Assembly: GCA_949296645.1 (NCBI GenBank)
Contig: CASFPH010000001.1
Span: 74,299 to 138,298 of the forward strand
Direction: 5' to 3'
DNA length: 64,000 bases
Origin: an uncultured Bacteroidales bacterium
GTDB taxonomy: Bacteria > Bacteroidota > Bacteroidia > Bacteroidales > UBA932
Below the pieces are notes generated by a model that did no database searches, was not told where the DNA came from, and saw nothing but the letters and a program-made list of their open reading frames with translations. Positions 16,704 through 26,569 of the stretch are shown piece after piece (positions within the stretch are counted from its first letter, which is position 1; the number at the start of each line of letters is the position of its first letter). Made by a program: the position numbers and the translations under genes.

Positions 16704-19571
16704 CATGTTGAATGGAGAATCGCAGCTGTATGAATAACGGAATCCCACGGAAACAGGCCATGATATATGCAGAAAATTCGCATCCACAAGAATATCGGAA
16801 CCAGCGGACCAAAGATGTTCGTTTCCGCTGAATCTTGAATTAACATAAGTATAATCCGCAAAAGGAATCACCTGAAGACGCTTCCAGTACGCAAATTTGC
16901 CCCATGACACGTCCCCAAGATAAAAAGGCATTGCATAATCGAACGTACACCCTGCAGTATAGTCTGCGAAACGCAGCGTACATCCCCTTGGCATTGAAGC
17001 AAATCCGCTCTGGTAATATTTTTTTCCGTACATGAACTGTTTCTGGAACGAAGCGGACAAACGTATTCCGTGATTCTTGCCAAAACCGGGCAGATAACCG
17101 TATGAATACAGCCAGGCTATGTCCCCGAGATTACCCTTGTCGGAAGGATGTGAAAAATAATATGCCGACACTGAAAAACCTTTCTTCGGATATATTCCCG
17201 CATCCGCAACAGGATACATGCTGTAATACCTTATACCCGCCATGACATTGTAGTAGGAATCATAACCTTCGCTTCCAAGATACCTGTCATTTGTATAATT
17301 GAAGGAAACCTGCGGTACAAGTCCCCTGTTCAGACCCCCTGAAGAAAAATTCAGCGGCACGTATGCATTGAACTTCACATTCAGATAGGGAACCCTGTCT
17401 TCAGCATACCCGTTTCCGGAAACACTGTATCTGTACCTGTCATTGAAATCAGCCGACAATTCGATTACCGGATACCAGCCTGTATATGAAAACTTTACAT
17501 GTCCGGAATGAAATCCTCCATGATATGAATATCCGGCCATGGTTTCCGCCGTACTCAATGTATTCTGCGAAAAGAATACTACACCCGGAGACACGGCCTC
17601 ATAAAGTGTCTCCATGCTCAGGGACTTTATCTTGTCAACATTATAATATACCGGTGCCCACGAATGGAATCTGAACAGATTGGCAACCCCTCTGTACCGT
17701 TTTGAAGGGAGGGTATCGATCACACTGAACAAACCGTCGAATTCCTGCGATGAGAAGTCCACCGGACGACTCCCTTCGGCAAGATAGTCCGCAAGCGGAT
17801 AAGCACCTTTGAAATTCATTGAAACCTCTTTACCCGGAAAGGCGTCAATATATGCCACCCTGTATCCTCCAGGTGTAAGATTACTGTAATAAAGAACATC
17901 GCTGCCGGTGACAAACGGATTTACCGCCCCGAACTCCGAATTTACAAGACGCCTGATCTCCCCGGTTCCGTCCGTATCCATTGCGAATATATTATCCACA
18001 CCATCCGCATCGGAATTAAAGCACAGGAAACCTTTCCACATGAACAGGTTTTCTATCTTGTAATCTGCCGGCGCCGCAAGCACTTCCGCATCCTCCAGCA
18101 AAAATCTTCCATACCTATCTGGAAAAACGTTTTTCCATCTGTAAATACCGCATCCTGAAACACCTATGGCAGAAAAATACAGATCTGTTCCGCAAGCTGT
18201 AACATCCTTGAACTGCACCGCTCCATGAGGAGGCGCCACTTCCCTCACCTTTCCGGTAAACCCGTCGACATGAACTACGGAAGTTCTTCCGTCCGTATGA
18301 TAAGAAACGGCGAAAACACCCTTGCCGTCAGCGGAAGGAGACGGATTGTAAAAATATCTGCCGTGTGTCAGACGCACGGTTCTTCCAGAGGCTATGTCAT
18401 AATAGAAAATATCTGAAGTATTTACATTTCCCCATCTGATGTCAGGGACTCTTTCCGCCCAATAGATTTTACCATTCGAAAAGACAATCCTTTCTACATA
18501 GGCATTCATAGGCCTGAGCATTTCTTCTGCGGAATCATCCCCAGAAGAAGAACAACGAACAAGACAGGGCACGGATTCCATCCCTGAACGCAGGGCATAT
18601 ACATGACCCTCTCCATCCACTACCGGAGAAACATAATCCGTGTGTCTTTTTTCTGCAGAGGCTGCAATTACCGGAGAAGAATAAGGTTTTCTCCTGTCGT
18701 AATCATGCTGCCACAATAAGGTCATCGTCTCCTGTGAATAATCGAAAAGACGGTACATGTCCGCTCCTACAACCTTTTCATATGTTTTTTTCTCGTAGTT
18801 CCAAAGATAATACCAGTTTTTGAGGAATCCCGGAAGAAGCCTGGACATATATGCCCTGTCTCCGGAATACAATCTTGACGCGGAATTTATCATATATCCG
18901 AATGCATATATATCAGGAGTATAACGGTAATGCGAACCGAGACGCCACCTGTCCCAGTTACGCATGTCGCCTGTCAGCGCTGCCATCCTGTAATACTGGA
19001 GAAAGGAAGCCTCCCTCCCCCTGCCAGAACGGGAGAGCACCGTCTCCGTCATAACAGCATCTCCCTCGAAATTCCATGTTGAAGCCAGAAGTCCTACGGC
19101 AAGTCCAGGAGCCTGCTCTCCAAGCAGCCATGAAAAAGGTTTTACGATGCCTCTTGTAAAATGCTCCATCTGTCCTATGTGACGGGATTCGTGCAGTACG
19201 AGCTGTGAAGACCACTCCTGGGAATAACCGGAAGCGGGAGGTATTGTAAACAGTTCAACACGCTTCGGTGCCCATGCCACCATGCCGTTGCTCATGGAGC
19301 TGTAAGGATGCAATACGACCGATATTCTCTTGGTGGCTATTCCGAGAGACGACATTACGGATGATCGGCTGTATTCCATCTTTGCAAGATATACCCTTGC
19401 CAGAGAATCAACCTCTTCCGGATATATGATTCTGTAATTGTCGGAAGATATCGACCTCCACCTTGTGGATGCAGGATTGTTGCCCAATGTATAGAACTGG
19501 GCATAAACACCACCACTGCAAATGAAAAAGAGGAACAATGCAATAAATACGGATTTCAACGATATCTTCAC
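16674..19571 (-). CDS. Outer-membrane protein with HExxH motif, WD40/TolB-like repeats and C-terminal barrel
   Basis: About 965 residues from a GTG start at 19571. That GTG gives a classic signal peptide (MKISLKSVFIALFLFFICS..., cleavage near VYAQ); the longer ATG start at 19664 would put 31 polar residues in front of it and is rejected. Residues ~30-260 form a putative gluzincin-type metalloprotease domain with LVLHESRHIGQ (His127, Glu128, His131) and EGDAVMTE downstream as a candidate third ligand. The middle (~280-600) has PD40-like repeats (YFYNPSPSADGKGVFAVSY, NIFAMDTDGTGEIRRLV). The end is rich in alternating aromatic strands and closes with [10 protein letters not shown], as in an outer-membrane barrel. 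Exact function unknown. A -7 box (TATTTTTG 19585-19578 or TATCTTCG 19597-19590) implies a very short or no leader. Confidence 0.7.
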   Translation of the reverse strand: MKISLKSVFIALFLFFICSGGVYAQFYTLGNNPASTRWRSISSDNYRIIYPEEVDSLARVYLAKMEYSRSSVMSSLGIATKRISVVLHPYSSMSNGMVAWAPKRVELFTIPPASGYSQEWSSQLVLHESRHIGQMEHFTRGIVKPFSWLLGEQAPGLAVGLLASTWNFEGDAVMTETVLSRSGRGREASFLQYYRMAALTGDMRNWDRWRLGSHYRYTPDIYAFGYMINSASRLYSGDRAYMSRLLPGFLKNWYYLWNYEKKTYEKVVGADMYRLFDYSQETMTLLWQHDYDRRKPYSSPVIAASAEKRHTDYVSPVVDGEGHVYALRSGMESVPCLVRCSSSGDDSAEEMLRPMNAYVERIVFSNGKIYWAERVPDIRWGNVNTSDIFYYDIASGRTVRLTHGRYFYNPSPSADGKGVFAVSYHTDGRTSVVHVDGFTGKVREVAPPHGAVQFKDVTACGTDLYFSAIGVSGCGIYRWKNVFPDRYGRFLLEDAEVLAAPADYKIENLFMWKGFLCFNSDADGVDNIFAMDTDGTGEIRRLVNSEFGAVNPFVTGSDVLYYSNLTPGGYRVAYIDAFPGKEVSMNFKGAYPLADYLAEGSRPVDFSSQEFDGLFSVIDTLPSKRYRGVANLFRFHSWAPVYYNVDKIKSLSMETLYEAVSPGVVFFSQNTLSTAETMAGYSYHGGFHSGHVKFSYTGWYPVIELSADFNDRYRYSVSGNGYAEDRVPYLNVKFNAYVPLNFSSGGLNRGLVPQVSFNYTNDRYLGSEGYDSYYNVMAGIRYYSMYPVADAGIYPKKGFSVSAYYFSHPSDKGNLGDIAWLYSYGYLPGFGKNHGIRLSASFQKQFMYGKKYYQSGFASMPRGCTLRFADYTAGCTFDYAMPFYLGDVSWGKFAYWKRLQVIPFADYTYVNSRFSGNEHLWSAGSDILVDANFLHISWPVSVGFRYSYSCDSPFNMSLLFSVSVP

Positions 19572-19577
19572 CGGACA

Positions 19578-19629
19578 CAAAAATATCTGCGAAGATAAGG
19601 CATTTTCTTTACAGAATTCCCTATATTTG
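19578..19629. promoter_or_regulatory. Divergent promoter region, -7 boxes
   Basis: Plus strand TATATTTG (19622-19629) lies 17 bases before the Na/Pi symporter ATG. Minus strand TATCTTCG (19597-19590, one mismatch) or TATTTTTG (19585-19578, exact) serve the outer-membrane protein; the latter would make its GTG message leaderless. -33 elements are unclear. Confidence 0.45.
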
Positions 19630-19646
19630 CGGCAAATTACATAAAA

Positions 19647-21332
19647 ATGAGCGTTTTTTTCCAAATCTTACAACTTTTGGGTTCTCTCGGTCTTTTCCTG
19701 TACGGAATGACTCTCATGAGCGAGGCTCTGCAAAAGGTGGCTGGTGAAAAATTGAGGAATATCCTGGCCGCAATGACTTCCAATCCTGTTTCCAGAATAT
19801 TCACAGGTCTTTTCATCACAGCCATAATACAGTCATCAAGCGCGACCACTGTAATGGTTGTAAGTTTTGTAAACGCGGGACTTCTTTCCCTCACCCAGTC
19901 CATAGGTGTAATAATGGGAGCCAACATAGGTACTACTGTAACCGCGTGGATAATCTCCCTTCTCGGATTCAAGGCGGACATATCGGTACTGTCGATACCT
20001 CTGATCGGAATAGGCTTCGTTTTCATGATGTTCAAGGCCAAGAAAAAGAAATCCATAGGAGAGCTTCTGATAGGATTCGCCCTCCTTTTTCTCGGACTTA
20101 CATTTCTCAAGGACTCGGTACCGGATCTCCAGTCCCAGCCGGAAGTGCTTGAATTCATAAAGAACCTCAAGGGTTACGGCTTCCTGTCAACAATACTTTT
20201 CGTGCTTATAGGTACGCTTCTGACAATAGTACTGCAATCATCCAGTGCGACAATGGCGCTTACTCTTGTCATGTGCAACAACGGATGGATTCCGTTCGAG
20301 ATGGCGGCGGCAATGGTACTCGGCGAAAACATCGGTACCACGATAACTGCCAACATAGCGGCATCAGTAGCCAATGTCTCTGCCAAAAGGGCAGCACTCG
20401 CACATACCGTATTCAATGTATTCGGAGTAACATGGGTCCTGATACTGTTCCATCCGTTCCTCAACATAGTGGCAAAGATAGTGATGGCAAGCGGAGGACA
20501 GGATCCCTTCACATCAACAGCATCCACTCTGTATGCCATATCAACGGTACACACGCTGTTCAACCTGACCAATACATTCCTGCTGGTATGGTTTACAGAC
20601 AAGATTGCCGTAATAGTCACCAAAATAATTAAACAGCCGAAGGAGGAAACGGAAGTATTCAGACTCAAGTACATCCACGGAGGTCTTCTGAACACTGCCG
20701 AACTTTCACTCAATCAGGCCAAGGAAGAAGTAGTGAATTTCGCGAAACTCACCAAGAGGCAATATACCTATGCAAGGGAAGCTATAAAATGCAACGACCC
20801 GCAGAGATTCGACGAGCTGTACAAAAAACTCGAACACTATGAACAGGTAACGGACAGGATAGAGTTCGAAATAGCGAAATACCTCAACAACATATCCGAA
20901 GGGGAACTCAGCGAAGAAAGCGGAAGAAGAATCCAGGCCATGTACAAGGTGATAAGCGAACTTGAAAGCGTAGGGGACTCCGGCTTCAACATCGCCAGGA
21001 TACTGCAGCGCAAGAACCTGAACGGAAACAAGTTCAGCGACACGATGATCAAGAACCTGGAACACATGATGGACCTCGTGGACACCGCTTTCGATGCAAT
21101 GATAAAGAATGTATCCCTCGGATACCGTGAAATAGAGAATATTTCAAATGCAATAGACGCAGAAACCGACATAAACGAATACAGGGCCAACCTTAAGGAA
21201 GAACACCTGCTGAACCTTGAGAACAACGTCTATTCCTACCATACAGGAGTCTACTACATGGATATGATTTCCGAACTGGAACGTGTAGGAGACTTCATGA
21301 TAAACGTATCGGAAGCTATTATGGAAATCTGA
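19647..21332 (+). CDS. Na/Pi cotransporter family protein with PhoU-like C-terminus
   Basis: A 561-residue inner-membrane transporter. The two inverted Na/Pi repeats carry the QSSSATT motif (IIQSSSATTVMVVSFVNAG at ~60 and VLQSSSATMALTLVM at ~190) and the GANIGTT / GENIGTT motifs that build the sodium and phosphate site. Residues ~350-561 form a helical PhoU-like domain (LELNQAKEE-like NQAKEEVVNFAKL, ERVGDFMINVSEAI). It probably imports phosphate with sodium. It is divergent from the outer-membrane protein gene and overlaps the 3' end of the permease gene by 14 bases. Confidence 0.93.
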   Translation: MSVFFQILQLLGSLGLFLYGMTLMSEALQKVAGEKLRNILAAMTSNPVSRIFTGLFITAIIQSSSATTVMVVSFVNAGLLSLTQSIGVIMGANIGTTVTAWIISLLGFKADISVLSIPLIGIGFVFMMFKAKKKKSIGELLIGFALLFLGLTFLKDSVPDLQSQPEVLEFIKNLKGYGFLSTILFVLIGTLLTIVLQSSSATMALTLVMCNNGWIPFEMAAAMVLGENIGTTITANIAASVANVSAKRAALAHTVFNVFGVTWVLILFHPFLNIVAKIVMASGGQDPFTSTASTLYAISTVHTLFNLTNTFLLVWFTDKIAVIVTKIIKQPKEETEVFRLKYIHGGLLNTAELSLNQAKEEVVNFAKLTKRQYTYAREAIKCNDPQRFDELYKKLEHYEQVTDRIEFEIAKYLNNISEGELSEESGRRIQAMYKVISELESVGDSGFNIARILQRKNLNGNKFSDTMIKNLEHMMDLVDTAFDAMIKNVSLGYREIENISNAIDAETDINEYRANLKEEHLLNLENNVYSYHTGVYYMDMISELERVGDFMINVSEAIMEI

Positions 21333-22527
21333 ATTTCAGAGGAAGAAGGGCGACAAAAAGGCCTATGAGTGCACAGCCCGTAACGGTAATCAGAATATCG
21401 GACAGCTTGAGCACTACAGGATACGCGTCAACCACGAAATTTCCCGGCATTCCGATTATCCCGAAATATTGCTGGGCTAACGACAGCGCAACTCCTACAA
21501 AGGTCCCTGCAAGAACACCTGCAAGCGAAATCATCCATCCTTCCATAAGGAATATCTTCTTGATGGCCGGTGAATCCATACCGAGATTCGAGAAAGTCAG
21601 GATATCATCCTTCTTTTCTATAACAAGCATCGACAGAGATCCGAATATATTGCAGCTTATTATCAGGATAATAAAAAACAGTATAAGGAAAATGGCGAAC
21701 TTTTCGCTTTTGACCATCTTGAACAATGCCCCGTTCTGCTCCATTCTGTCCTGTACGGTATAATCTTCACCCAAGACCGTACGCATGCTTTCCTTTATCC
21801 TTTCAAGACTTCTTGCGGTCACCGGATCATCCAGATATATTTCCATATAGGACACTTCTCCGTCATAACCGGTAAGCGAACTCATGACTTCGTACGGAAG
21901 ATATACGAAACGGTTGTCCGCCGAAGCTTCAACCGAAAATATGCCGGAAGGGAAAACGCGCTCTTTTTTTAGTGACGAAGCAGCCGCCAGTATAGTAACC
22001 GGCGCGTTCCTGTCAGGGAAGTAAATATCAAGCGGAGTCAGAAAGTGCGGCTTTATACCCATTGAGGAAGATATTCCTGCACCAACGACAGCTCCGCGCA
22101 CATCCCCGTCATAAAGGGAAAATGCGCCTTTGACAATATGCTCACCTATTTTGCACGATTCAGGATAACTTACGGAAACCCCTTTTGCTGTCGCGACACC
22201 TTCGGAATTACCGTACTTCAGATAAACATTTTCCTCCAGCACCGGCTCACAGGCCCTTATGCCAGGCATTGAAAACACCTTGTCGAAATTTCCCCCTGAA
22301 GCTGAAAAGACTTTCCCGTATCTGTACTCTATTTTCAGATCGGGCTCATATCCTGAATGCATCTGCTCTATCAGGGAATTGAAACCGTTGAATACGGACA
22401 TTATTATTATCAGAGCGGCAGTGCCTATGGCTACCCCTGCCGCACTGATAATTGAAATGAGATTTATCACATTATGCGATTTCTTCGCAAAAAGATACCT
22501 TCCGGCAATGAAAAAAGGAAGATTCAT
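21319..22527 (-). CDS. LolC/LolE-like ABC transporter permease (MacB/FtsX fold)
   Basis: A 402-residue inner-membrane protein: TM1 at ~20-45 (NLISIISAAGVAIGTAALIIIMSVFNGF), a periplasmic MacB-type domain at ~50-265, and three further TM helices in the FtsX domain (FLILFFIILIISCNIFGSLSMLVIEKK, SLAGVLAGTFVGVALS, ITVTGCALIGLFVALLP). The N-terminal RYLFAKKSHNVINLIS and the sequence between are typical of the Bacteroidetes LolCE-like permease thought to release lipoproteins from the inner membrane. No ATPase gene is adjacent. It follows rbfA by 16 bases in the tyrS-rbfA operon. Confidence 0.85.
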   Translation of the reverse strand: MNLPFFIAGRYLFAKKSHNVINLISIISAAGVAIGTAALIIIMSVFNGFNSLIEQMHSGYEPDLKIEYRYGKVFSASGGNFDKVFSMPGIRACEPVLEENVYLKYGNSEGVATAKGVSVSYPESCKIGEHIVKGAFSLYDGDVRGAVVGAGISSSMGIKPHFLTPLDIYFPDRNAPVTILAAASSLKKERVFPSGIFSVEASADNRFVYLPYEVMSSLTGYDGEVSYMEIYLDDPVTARSLERIKESMRTVLGEDYTVQDRMEQNGALFKMVKSEKFAIFLILFFIILIISCNIFGSLSMLVIEKKDDILTFSNLGMDSPAIKKIFLMEGWMISLAGVLAGTFVGVALSLAQQYFGIIGMPGNFVVDAYPVVLKLSDILITVTGCALIGLFVALLPLKFRFP

Positions 22528-22543
22528 CAGTCAGCAAATGATA

Positions 22544-22894
22544 TCATTTTTTCAGAAGTTCATCTATCCTCTCGACATAATCGAGAGAAGAGTCAAGATA
22601 GAAGTTCAGTTCTGGAATTATCCTGAGCTGTTTTGCCATCTTCCTGCCCAGTTCACCGCGCAACTGCCTCTTCATTTCCTCAAGCATCTTCATTACATCA
22701 CCGCTTTTCTGCGACGGGAATACGCTGACATAGATTCCTGCTACGGAAAGATCGGGACTTATCTTCACCCCGCTCACCGTCAGCATGGCTCCTCCGAAAG
22801 CAGCCATTCCCATGGACCTGAGAATTTCAGCCATGTCCCTCTGTATTTCCCTGGCAACTTTTTGCTGACGTGTGGATTCGTTTTCCATTATCAT
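22544..22894 (-). CDS. rbfA: 30S ribosome-binding factor RbfA
   Basis: A KH-like assembly factor for late 30S maturation, 116 residues. Motifs: [41 protein letters not shown] (core strand pair) and [22 protein letters not shown] at the C-terminus, the most conserved part. The start overlaps the tyrS stop as ATGA (22894); an ATG two codons later is also possible. Confidence 0.92.
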   Translation of the reverse strand: MIMENESTRQQKVAREIQRDMAEILRSMGMAAFGGAMLTVSGVKISPDLSVAGIYVSVFPSQKSGDVMKMLEEMKRQLRGELGRKMAKQLRIIPELNFYLDSSLDYVERIDELLKK

Positions 22895-24180
22895 ACGAGT
22901 TTAATGATGAAATAATTTTTCTTGCCTTTCTGGACCAGAACATACTTACCGTCAAGAATATGATCGGAGGTAAGATTTCCGTTCGGGTCCGTGAACTTTT
23001 GCTTGTCTATGCTTACCCCTCCGGCCTGAATCATTTTGCGGCACTCTCCTTTTGAAGGGAAAACTGAAGTTTTCACGGCAAGAGCATCTAGTATGCTGCA
23101 AGGCAATTCGGATGCCGGCATTTCAAACATGGGAACACCTGAAAATACTGAAAGGAAAGTCTGCTCATCTATGGATTTAAGATCTTCCGCGGTCGAATTT
23201 CCGAAAAGAAGACCGGAAGCCCTTACAGCCTTCTCGAATTCGGCTTCCCCGTGAACCATTACCGTAACTTCCCTGGCAAGCCTTTTCTGAAGTTCCCTAG
23301 CATGTGGAGCTTCCTTATGCGCCGCAATCAGAGATTCTATCTCCTCTCTGGAAAGCATGGTAAAAATCTTTATGTACCTTTCGGCATCCTCATCGCTGAC
23401 ATTAAGCCAGAACTGGTAGAACGTATATGTACTCGTGTATCTCGAATCGAGCCAGATATTACCCTTCTCCGTCTTTCCGAACTTCCCTCCGTCAGCCTTG
23501 GTGATCAGAGGACACGTCAGACCGAATGCCTCACCGTTCACTTTTCTTCGGATAAGTTCTGTACCGGTGGTAATGTTGCCCCACTGGTCGCTTCCTCCCA
23601 TCTGCAGCTTGCAGCCCAGATGCTCGTACAGATAAAGGAAATCATACCCCTGGACAAGCTGATATGTAAACTCCGTAAACGACATCCCCTCCCTTTCTTC
23701 TCCGTTGAGTCTCTTCTTGACCGAATCCTTAGCCATCATGTAGTTGACCGTTATATGCTTGCCTATGTCCCTGATGAAATGCAGGAAGGTATAGTCTTTC
23801 ATCCAGTCATAGTTATTGACCAGAATTGCAGAGTTCGGAGCCTCGGAATCAAAATCAAGGAATCTTGACAACTGGGCCTTTATGGCATTCTGATTGTGCC
23901 TCAGAGTTTCTTCATCCAGCAGATTTCTTTCAGCCGACTTCATGGACGGGTCCCCAATCATACCCGTCGCACCACCTACAAGGGCAACAGGACGATGTCC
24001 GCAGTTCTGAAGATGCTTCAATATCATAATGCTTACAAGATGGCCTATATGGAGAGAGTCCGCCGTAGGATCTATACCCACATATGCAGTTGTACGCTCT
24101 TTAAGCAACTGTTCTTCCGTTCCCGGCATGAGATTGTGAATCATGCCCCTCCACTTTAGTTCTTCAATAAAATTCTTCAT
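22891..24180 (-). CDS. tyrS: Tyrosyl-tRNA synthetase
   Basis: Charges tRNA-Tyr; 429 residues, class I. The HIGH motif is HIGHL ([12 protein letters not shown], residue ~42), the KMSKS region reads [13 protein letters not shown] (~230), as in the bacterial TyrRS subgroup with KFGKT. A C-terminal S4-like RNA-binding domain ([21 protein letters not shown]) completes it. A TAACTTTG box lies 24 bases upstream. It heads the tyrS-rbfA-permease run. Confidence 0.96.
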   Translation of the reverse strand: MKNFIEELKWRGMIHNLMPGTEEQLLKERTTAYVGIDPTADSLHIGHLVSIMILKHLQNCGHRPVALVGGATGMIGDPSMKSAERNLLDEETLRHNQNAIKAQLSRFLDFDSEAPNSAILVNNYDWMKDYTFLHFIRDIGKHITVNYMMAKDSVKKRLNGEEREGMSFTEFTYQLVQGYDFLYLYEHLGCKLQMGGSDQWGNITTGTELIRRKVNGEAFGLTCPLITKADGGKFGKTEKGNIWLDSRYTSTYTFYQFWLNVSDEDAERYIKIFTMLSREEIESLIAAHKEAPHARELQKRLAREVTVMVHGEAEFEKAVRASGLLFGNSTAEDLKSIDEQTFLSVFSGVPMFEMPASELPCSILDALAVKTSVFPSKGECRKMIQAGGVSIDKQKFTDPNGNLTSDHILDGKYVLVQKGKKNYFIIKLV

Positions 24181-24203
24181 CGGTTGATCAATAATATTTT
24201 TGC

Positions 24204-24241
24204 CAAAGTTAGGAAATAAAACCGATTATTCTATAAATTTG
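24204..24241. promoter_or_regulatory. Divergent -7 boxes for tyrS and DUF2156 gene
   Basis: Minus strand TAACTTTG (24211-24204), 24 bases before tyrS; plus strand TAAATTTG (24234-24241), 23 bases before the DUF2156 ATG. Both are exact TAnnTTTG. No T-box leader is possible in so short a space, so tyrS is not controlled by that type of element here. Confidence 0.55.
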
Positions 24242-24263
24242 CAAATTGGTATATAAATAATTC

Positions 24264-25154
24264 ATGCTGGATTTTAAAGATATAGGACTTAAGGACAGAG
24301 AATGGGTAAATGAACTGCTCTCATATAACGACTATATGGCAACGGAATATTGCTTCACATCTCTGTTCATATGGGCGGATATCTTCAATACGAAAATAGC
24401 CAGATACAATGATCTTCTGGCAATAAAATCCACATACAACGGCAGGGCAGGCTATATTTTCCCCGCCGGAAAAGGTACAGACGAAGAAATTGCCTCGATA
24501 ATCGGAATGTACAGGGAGGATGCCCGCAGATGCGGGCTGAAAGCTGAAATGGTATCCGTGATCCCGCAGACCAGGGAGATACTTGAAAGAGCATGCCCAG
24601 GGTCGTTCGGTTTTGAACCTGTGAGAGACAGTTTCGACTACATTTACAGGACGGAGGATCTCATAAACCTCAAAGGCAAGAAGTATCAGCCCAAAAGAAA
24701 TCATATCGCAAGATTCAGGGAACACGAATGGCAATACGAACCCATCGTGGAAGCCAACCTCCAGGAATGTATACGGATGAACGACGAATGGTGCCGCATA
24801 AACGGATGTGCAGGCAACATGTCCATGAAAAGCGAGGCCTGTGCCGTAAGGAAGGCTTTGGCCAACTACATGAAACTCGGGCTGAAGGGCGCCCTTCTAA
24901 GAACGGACGGCAAGGTGGTGGCATATACTGTCGGAGAAACATTGAACAGCAATACTTTCATAGTACACATAGAAAAGGCATTCAGCGACATAAGGGGAGC
25001 ATATCCCATGATTAACAGGGAATTCCTTGCCCATGAGGCAGGCAGTCTGACATATGTCAACAGAGAAGACGACGCCGGAGACGAAGGATTGAGAAACGCA
25101 AAGCTTTCCTATGTGCCTGCATTTTTACTTGAAAAATATAGAGTTGATTTATAA
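24264..25154 (+). CDS. DUF2156 / GNAT-fold protein (phosphatidylglycerol lysyltransferase-type domain)
   Basis: A 296-residue cytoplasmic protein of the DUF2156 family, whose fold is a double GNAT as in the soluble domain of MprF-type aminoacyl-phosphatidylglycerol synthases. Seen are WVNELLSYNDYMATEYCFTSLFIW near the start (typical of short Bacteroidetes members), the KGKKYQPKRNHIARF loop around residue 137, and the C-terminal GAYPMINREFLAHEAGSLTYVNREDDAGDEGLR. There is no transmembrane flippase domain, so lysyl-lipid synthesis should not be assumed; the substrate is unknown. It overlaps the phosphopantetheinyl transferase by one base (TAATG). Confidence 0.8.
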   Translation: MLDFKDIGLKDREWVNELLSYNDYMATEYCFTSLFIWADIFNTKIARYNDLLAIKSTYNGRAGYIFPAGKGTDEEIASIIGMYREDARRCGLKAEMVSVIPQTREILERACPGSFGFEPVRDSFDYIYRTEDLINLKGKKYQPKRNHIARFREHEWQYEPIVEANLQECIRMNDEWCRINGCAGNMSMKSEACAVRKALANYMKLGLKGALLRTDGKVVAYTVGETLNSNTFIVHIEKAFSDIRGAYPMINREFLAHEAGSLTYVNREDDAGDEGLRNAKLSYVPAFLLEKYRVDL

Positions 25155-25792
25155 TGGGTTTATATCTTAGAGAAAAACTTGACAATGGCGCTGTCATTTC
25201 GGTATGGAAAATCACCGAAAGCGAAGAAGAACTGATGAATTCCGTTTCAGTCCCAAACGACGAACTGGAAGAACTGAGTTTCATAAGGAGTTCTGACAGA
25301 AGGAAAGAAAAACTGGCGATAAGGGCTCTTCTCGACTGCACTTTTGATGAAAAGGTATACCTTGGTCACCATGATAACGGAAGACCGTTTATCCAGAACA
25401 ATGTCATAGAGATAAGCATATCGCACTGCAATGACTATGCAGCAATAATGACCCATCCCGTAGACCACATAGGGATAGATATAGAATCCACACTCAGGGA
25501 CTTCTCGGTCGTGGAAAAAAGAATCCTCTCGGAAGAAGAACGTGAAGACCTCTCTTCCAGGGACACCAATACGCAACTGGCGGTTTACTGGTCGGCAAAA
25601 GAAGCCGTTTACAAACTGATGTCCAGAACCTCCGTGGATTTCGAATCCCAGATAAAAATAGAAAAGTTCACCCTCCGGGACGAAGGCGAACTTGAAGCTT
25701 TCTTTATTGACAGAGACGGCGGGAAAACCCGTCTTGAACTCGGTTACAGGCTGTTCGACAACCATGTCCTCGTATGGGCCTGCGAGGAATAG
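25154..25792 (+). CDS. 4'-phosphopantetheinyl transferase superfamily protein
   Basis: Attaches phosphopantetheine from CoA to carrier proteins. The 212-residue pseudo-dimer is of the Sfp/Gsp size. Motifs: NDNGRPFI-like HDNGRPFIQN, IEISISHCNDYAAIM (His of motif 1), HIGIDIESTLRDF (Mg-binding Asp/Glu), and YWSAKEAVYKLM (W/F-x-x-KEA). All catalytic residues are present. There is no polyketide or peptide synthetase here; fatty-acid carrier protein is a plausible client. It ends 3 bases from the convergent SDR gene. Confidence 0.9.
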   Translation: MGLYLREKLDNGAVISVWKITESEEELMNSVSVPNDELEELSFIRSSDRRKEKLAIRALLDCTFDEKVYLGHHDNGRPFIQNNVIEISISHCNDYAAIMTHPVDHIGIDIESTLRDFSVVEKRILSEEEREDLSSRDTNTQLAVYWSAKEAVYKLMSRTSVDFESQIKIEKFTLRDEGELEAFFIDRDGGKTRLELGYRLFDNHVLVWACEE

Positions 25793-25795
25793 CCG

Positions 25796-26557
25796 TTACA
25801 GTTTCTTCTCGAATGCAGAAGAGCTGCCCTGTGCAAGCGGGAGTATGAGCACGTCCGCGATATTCACATGTGCCGGTGCATTAACCATATATGCGATGGT
25901 ATCCGCGATATCATCAGCCGTAAGAGGTGTGAATCCCTTGTAGACGGCATCCGCACGCTCCCGGTCACCCTTGAACCTCACAAGCGAGAACTCGGTTTCC
26001 ACTGCGCCCGGGCATATCTGGGCAACCTTTATGCCGTAAGGCAGCAGATCAAGCCTCATGCCCTTTGTCAATGCATCAACCGCATGTTTAGATGCACAAT
26101 ATACATTACCGTTGAGATATACCTCCTTGCCGGCAATCGAGCAGATATTTATTATATGACCCCTGCCTCTCTCCTTCATATAGTTGGAAACAATACGGCT
26201 GACATAAAGAAGGCCCTTTACGTTGGTATCTATCATACGTTCCCAGTCTTCTATTTCACCTTCGTTTATTCTGCTCATTCCTACCGCCAGTCCGGCATTG
26301 TTGACCAGTACGTCGATTTCGCGCCATTCAGCCGAAAGATTTGCAAGGGCTCTCTCGACCTCCTCCCTGCTGCGAACATCAAAAACCAGAGGCAGTACTT
26401 CTATTCCATATTTGTCCGAAAGTCTGTGAGCAACCGACTTGAGCCTGTCCTCCCTCCTGCCGGTCAAAATGAGATTATATCCTGATGCGGCAAGTCTGTG
26501 CGCCGTAGCCTCTCCAATTCCTGAAGTGGCACCTGTTATCAAAGCTGTCTTTTTCAT
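25796..26557 (-). CDS. SDR family NAD(P)-dependent oxidoreductase (YdfG-like)
   Basis: A 253-residue classical short-chain dehydrogenase. It has the cofactor motif TGATSGIGEA (8-17), NNAGLAVG (~87), active-site Ser in ICSIAGKEVY (~140) and YCASKHAVDAL (Tyr/Lys, ~153). The Arg pair in LTGRREDRL after beta-2 favours NADP(H). The PGAVETEFS motif and overall length resemble the YdfG-type hydroxy-acid dehydrogenases, but the substrate is unproven. It is the last gene after nrdJ and the ispE fusion, 12 bases downstream. Confidence 0.9.
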   Translation of the reverse strand: MKKTALITGATSGIGEATAHRLAASGYNLILTGRREDRLKSVAHRLSDKYGIEVLPLVFDVRSREEVERALANLSAEWREIDVLVNNAGLAVGMSRINEGEIEDWERMIDTNVKGLLYVSRIVSNYMKERGRGHIINICSIAGKEVYLNGNVYCASKHAVDALTKGMRLDLLPYGIKVAQICPGAVETEFSLVRFKGDRERADAVYKGFTPLTADDIADTIAYMVNAPAHVNIADVLILPLAQGSSSAFEKKL

Positions 26558-26569
26558 AGATTTATAATT

